DNA of 22,000 nucleotides from contig CAZYPB010000013.1 in the NCBI GenBank assembly GCA_964649265.1, forward strand, positions 1 to 22,000. Direction: 5' to 3'. The first letter of the stretch is position 1; the number at the start of each line of letters is the position of its first letter. Both the position numbers and the translations under genes were made by a program. The notes beneath the pieces were generated by a model. The model worked only from the letters and a program-made list of their open reading frames with translations. It was not told the DNA's origin and searched no databases. The DNA comes from CAZYPB01 sp964649265. Its GTDB lineage: Archaea > Micrarchaeota > Micrarchaeia > Burarchaeales > JAKAKT01. Shown piece after piece: positions 21,335-22,000 of this stretch.

Positions 21335-22000
21335 GTGAAGGGATTAAGTGTAAAGAAAATTGCAACCCTCGCTGCTGGAGCAGCTATTCTGGGAGCATCT
21401 ATGGTGGCTGCCGACGTAACGTACGGCAACACACAGATAGTTAACCAGAATGGTCAACCAGTAGTAAAGGTTGTAGTAGGCGCAAAAGCAGCCGCTTCTG
21501 ACGGTGTGGTAGCTGCGAATATTGCCGCAAAAATCGGCAATTACGCCTATAGCAAACAGACCCTTTCTGCGACACTTTCAGGAACAGCAACCTGTACAAC
21601 CTCCATGGTTGGAGGCGGTGTGGGATCATGTCCTGTAAGCAACGAGAAAGTTACTCTTGAAGTAACTCTCCCGGGCGTCGTATCTGGATCTGCAAGCTTT
21701 AAGACCTACATAAATGACTATGTAGACAAATACACCGAAGACAGGTACAAATCTCCAAGCGGAGTCGGTAACAACTACTCCACTACAACGGAGATAAAGC
21801 CCTGTTTCACTGGGAGCCCAACATCGCAGGGATCTCATGTGAGCGGAACCTCAGCAGAGGTTGCTGACCCGAACACGGGTTGTGAGCACGGTAGGAAAAT
21901 CACCGGCGGAGACTTCCCTCCATTGGCAACGACCACTGTGAGAGACACATACGCTGGAAAGACCTACACTGAGGAACAGAGTCTTTGGGTATATGGAACC
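21335..22000 (+). CDS. S-layer protein, N-terminal part (runs off window)
   Basis: A GTG start after GAGGTGAT opens a frame of 222 codons with no stop before the right edge. It has a signal peptide (VKKIATLAAGAAILGASMVAA) and then the N-terminal signature of Methanococcus-type S-layer proteins: VVKVVVGAKAAASDGVVAAN, followed by IAAKIGNYAYS. The following region is Thr/Ser/Gly-rich with four cysteines and Asn-x-Ser/Thr sites such as NYST, as expected for a glycosylated surface-lattice protein. Codon choice shifts toward C-ending codons compared with its neighbours, as in very highly expressed genes. The long structured leader also fits abundant expression. Confidence 0.88.
   Translation, partial: MKGLSVKKIATLAAGAAILGASMVAADVTYGNTQIVNQNGQPVVKVVVGAKAAASDGVVAANIAAKIGNYAYSKQTLSATLSGTATCTTSMVGGGVGSCPVSNEKVTLEVTLPGVVSGSASFKTYINDYVDKYTEDRYKSPSGVGNNYSTTTEIKPCFTGSPTSQGSHVSGTSAEVADPNTGCEHGRKITGGDFPPLATTTVRDTYAGKTYTEEQSLWVYGT

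Overview
The window is archaeal chromosome. The evidence is a pre-tRNA with a textbook bulge-helix-bulge intron, ribosomal protein L35Ae, archease, diphthine-ammonia ligase (Dph6), a tandem-AAA Cdc48-type ATPase, a long SlyD-like FKBP, a RecJ-like DHH protein and a Methanococcus-type S-layer protein. TATA boxes sit about 25 nt upstream of starts (many transcripts look leaderless), and Shine-Dalgarno sites are of the GGAGGTGAT type. Genes are very tightly packed, with convergent stops that abut or overlap by 4 nt. Compactness, small secreted Cys-repeat proteins and a non-canonical tRNA intron would fit a DPANN-like lineage, but that placement is a guess.

Layout. 1-344 is a gene fragment running off the left edge. 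459-2602 holds an unknown protein followed by a PLP-dependent alpha-oxoamine synthase. 2599-3382 (minus) is a 4-TM protein plus archease. 3416-3616 (minus) is tRNA-Trp(CCA) with two introns: a 93-nt canonical intron carrying a box C/D guide RNA aimed at C34 of the same tRNA, and a 35-nt intron in the T-loop. 3661-7019 (minus) is an operon of RecJ-like DHH protein, parvulin and M20 peptidase. 7082-8743 holds L35Ae, a secreted Cys-repeat protein and Dph6, arranged around shared bidirectional TATA boxes. 8772-15434 is a locus for salvage of SAM by-products. 15475-17065 is an OB-fold membrane protein plus a TctA-like permease. 17128-18269 holds the FKBP and a convergent Lys-rich protein. 18349-21054 is a membrane-anchored Cdc48-like ATPase. 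21055-21334 is the S-layer promoter and a structured leader, and 21335-22000 is the start of the S-layer gene.

The best candidate for a coherent system is 9667-15434: a DadD/MtaD-type deaminase, an AHCY homologue, an MtnP homologue, a nucleoside kinase resembling that of Methanocaldococcus jannaschii, MtnA and a class II aldolase. Two adenine-recognition positions are changed: Thr/Glu to Glu/Lys in AHCY, and Asp to Asn in the phosphorylase. This suggests that S-adenosylhomocysteine, methylthioadenosine and probably 5'-deoxyadenosine are first deaminated and then handled as inosine-type compounds: SAH to S-inosylhomocysteine to inosine plus homocysteine to IMP, and MTA to methylthioinosine to MTR-1-P to MTRu-1-P to DHAP plus an aldehyde. 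The second highlight is the doubly interrupted tRNA-Trp beside archease, the cofactor of the tRNA-splicing ligase RtcB.
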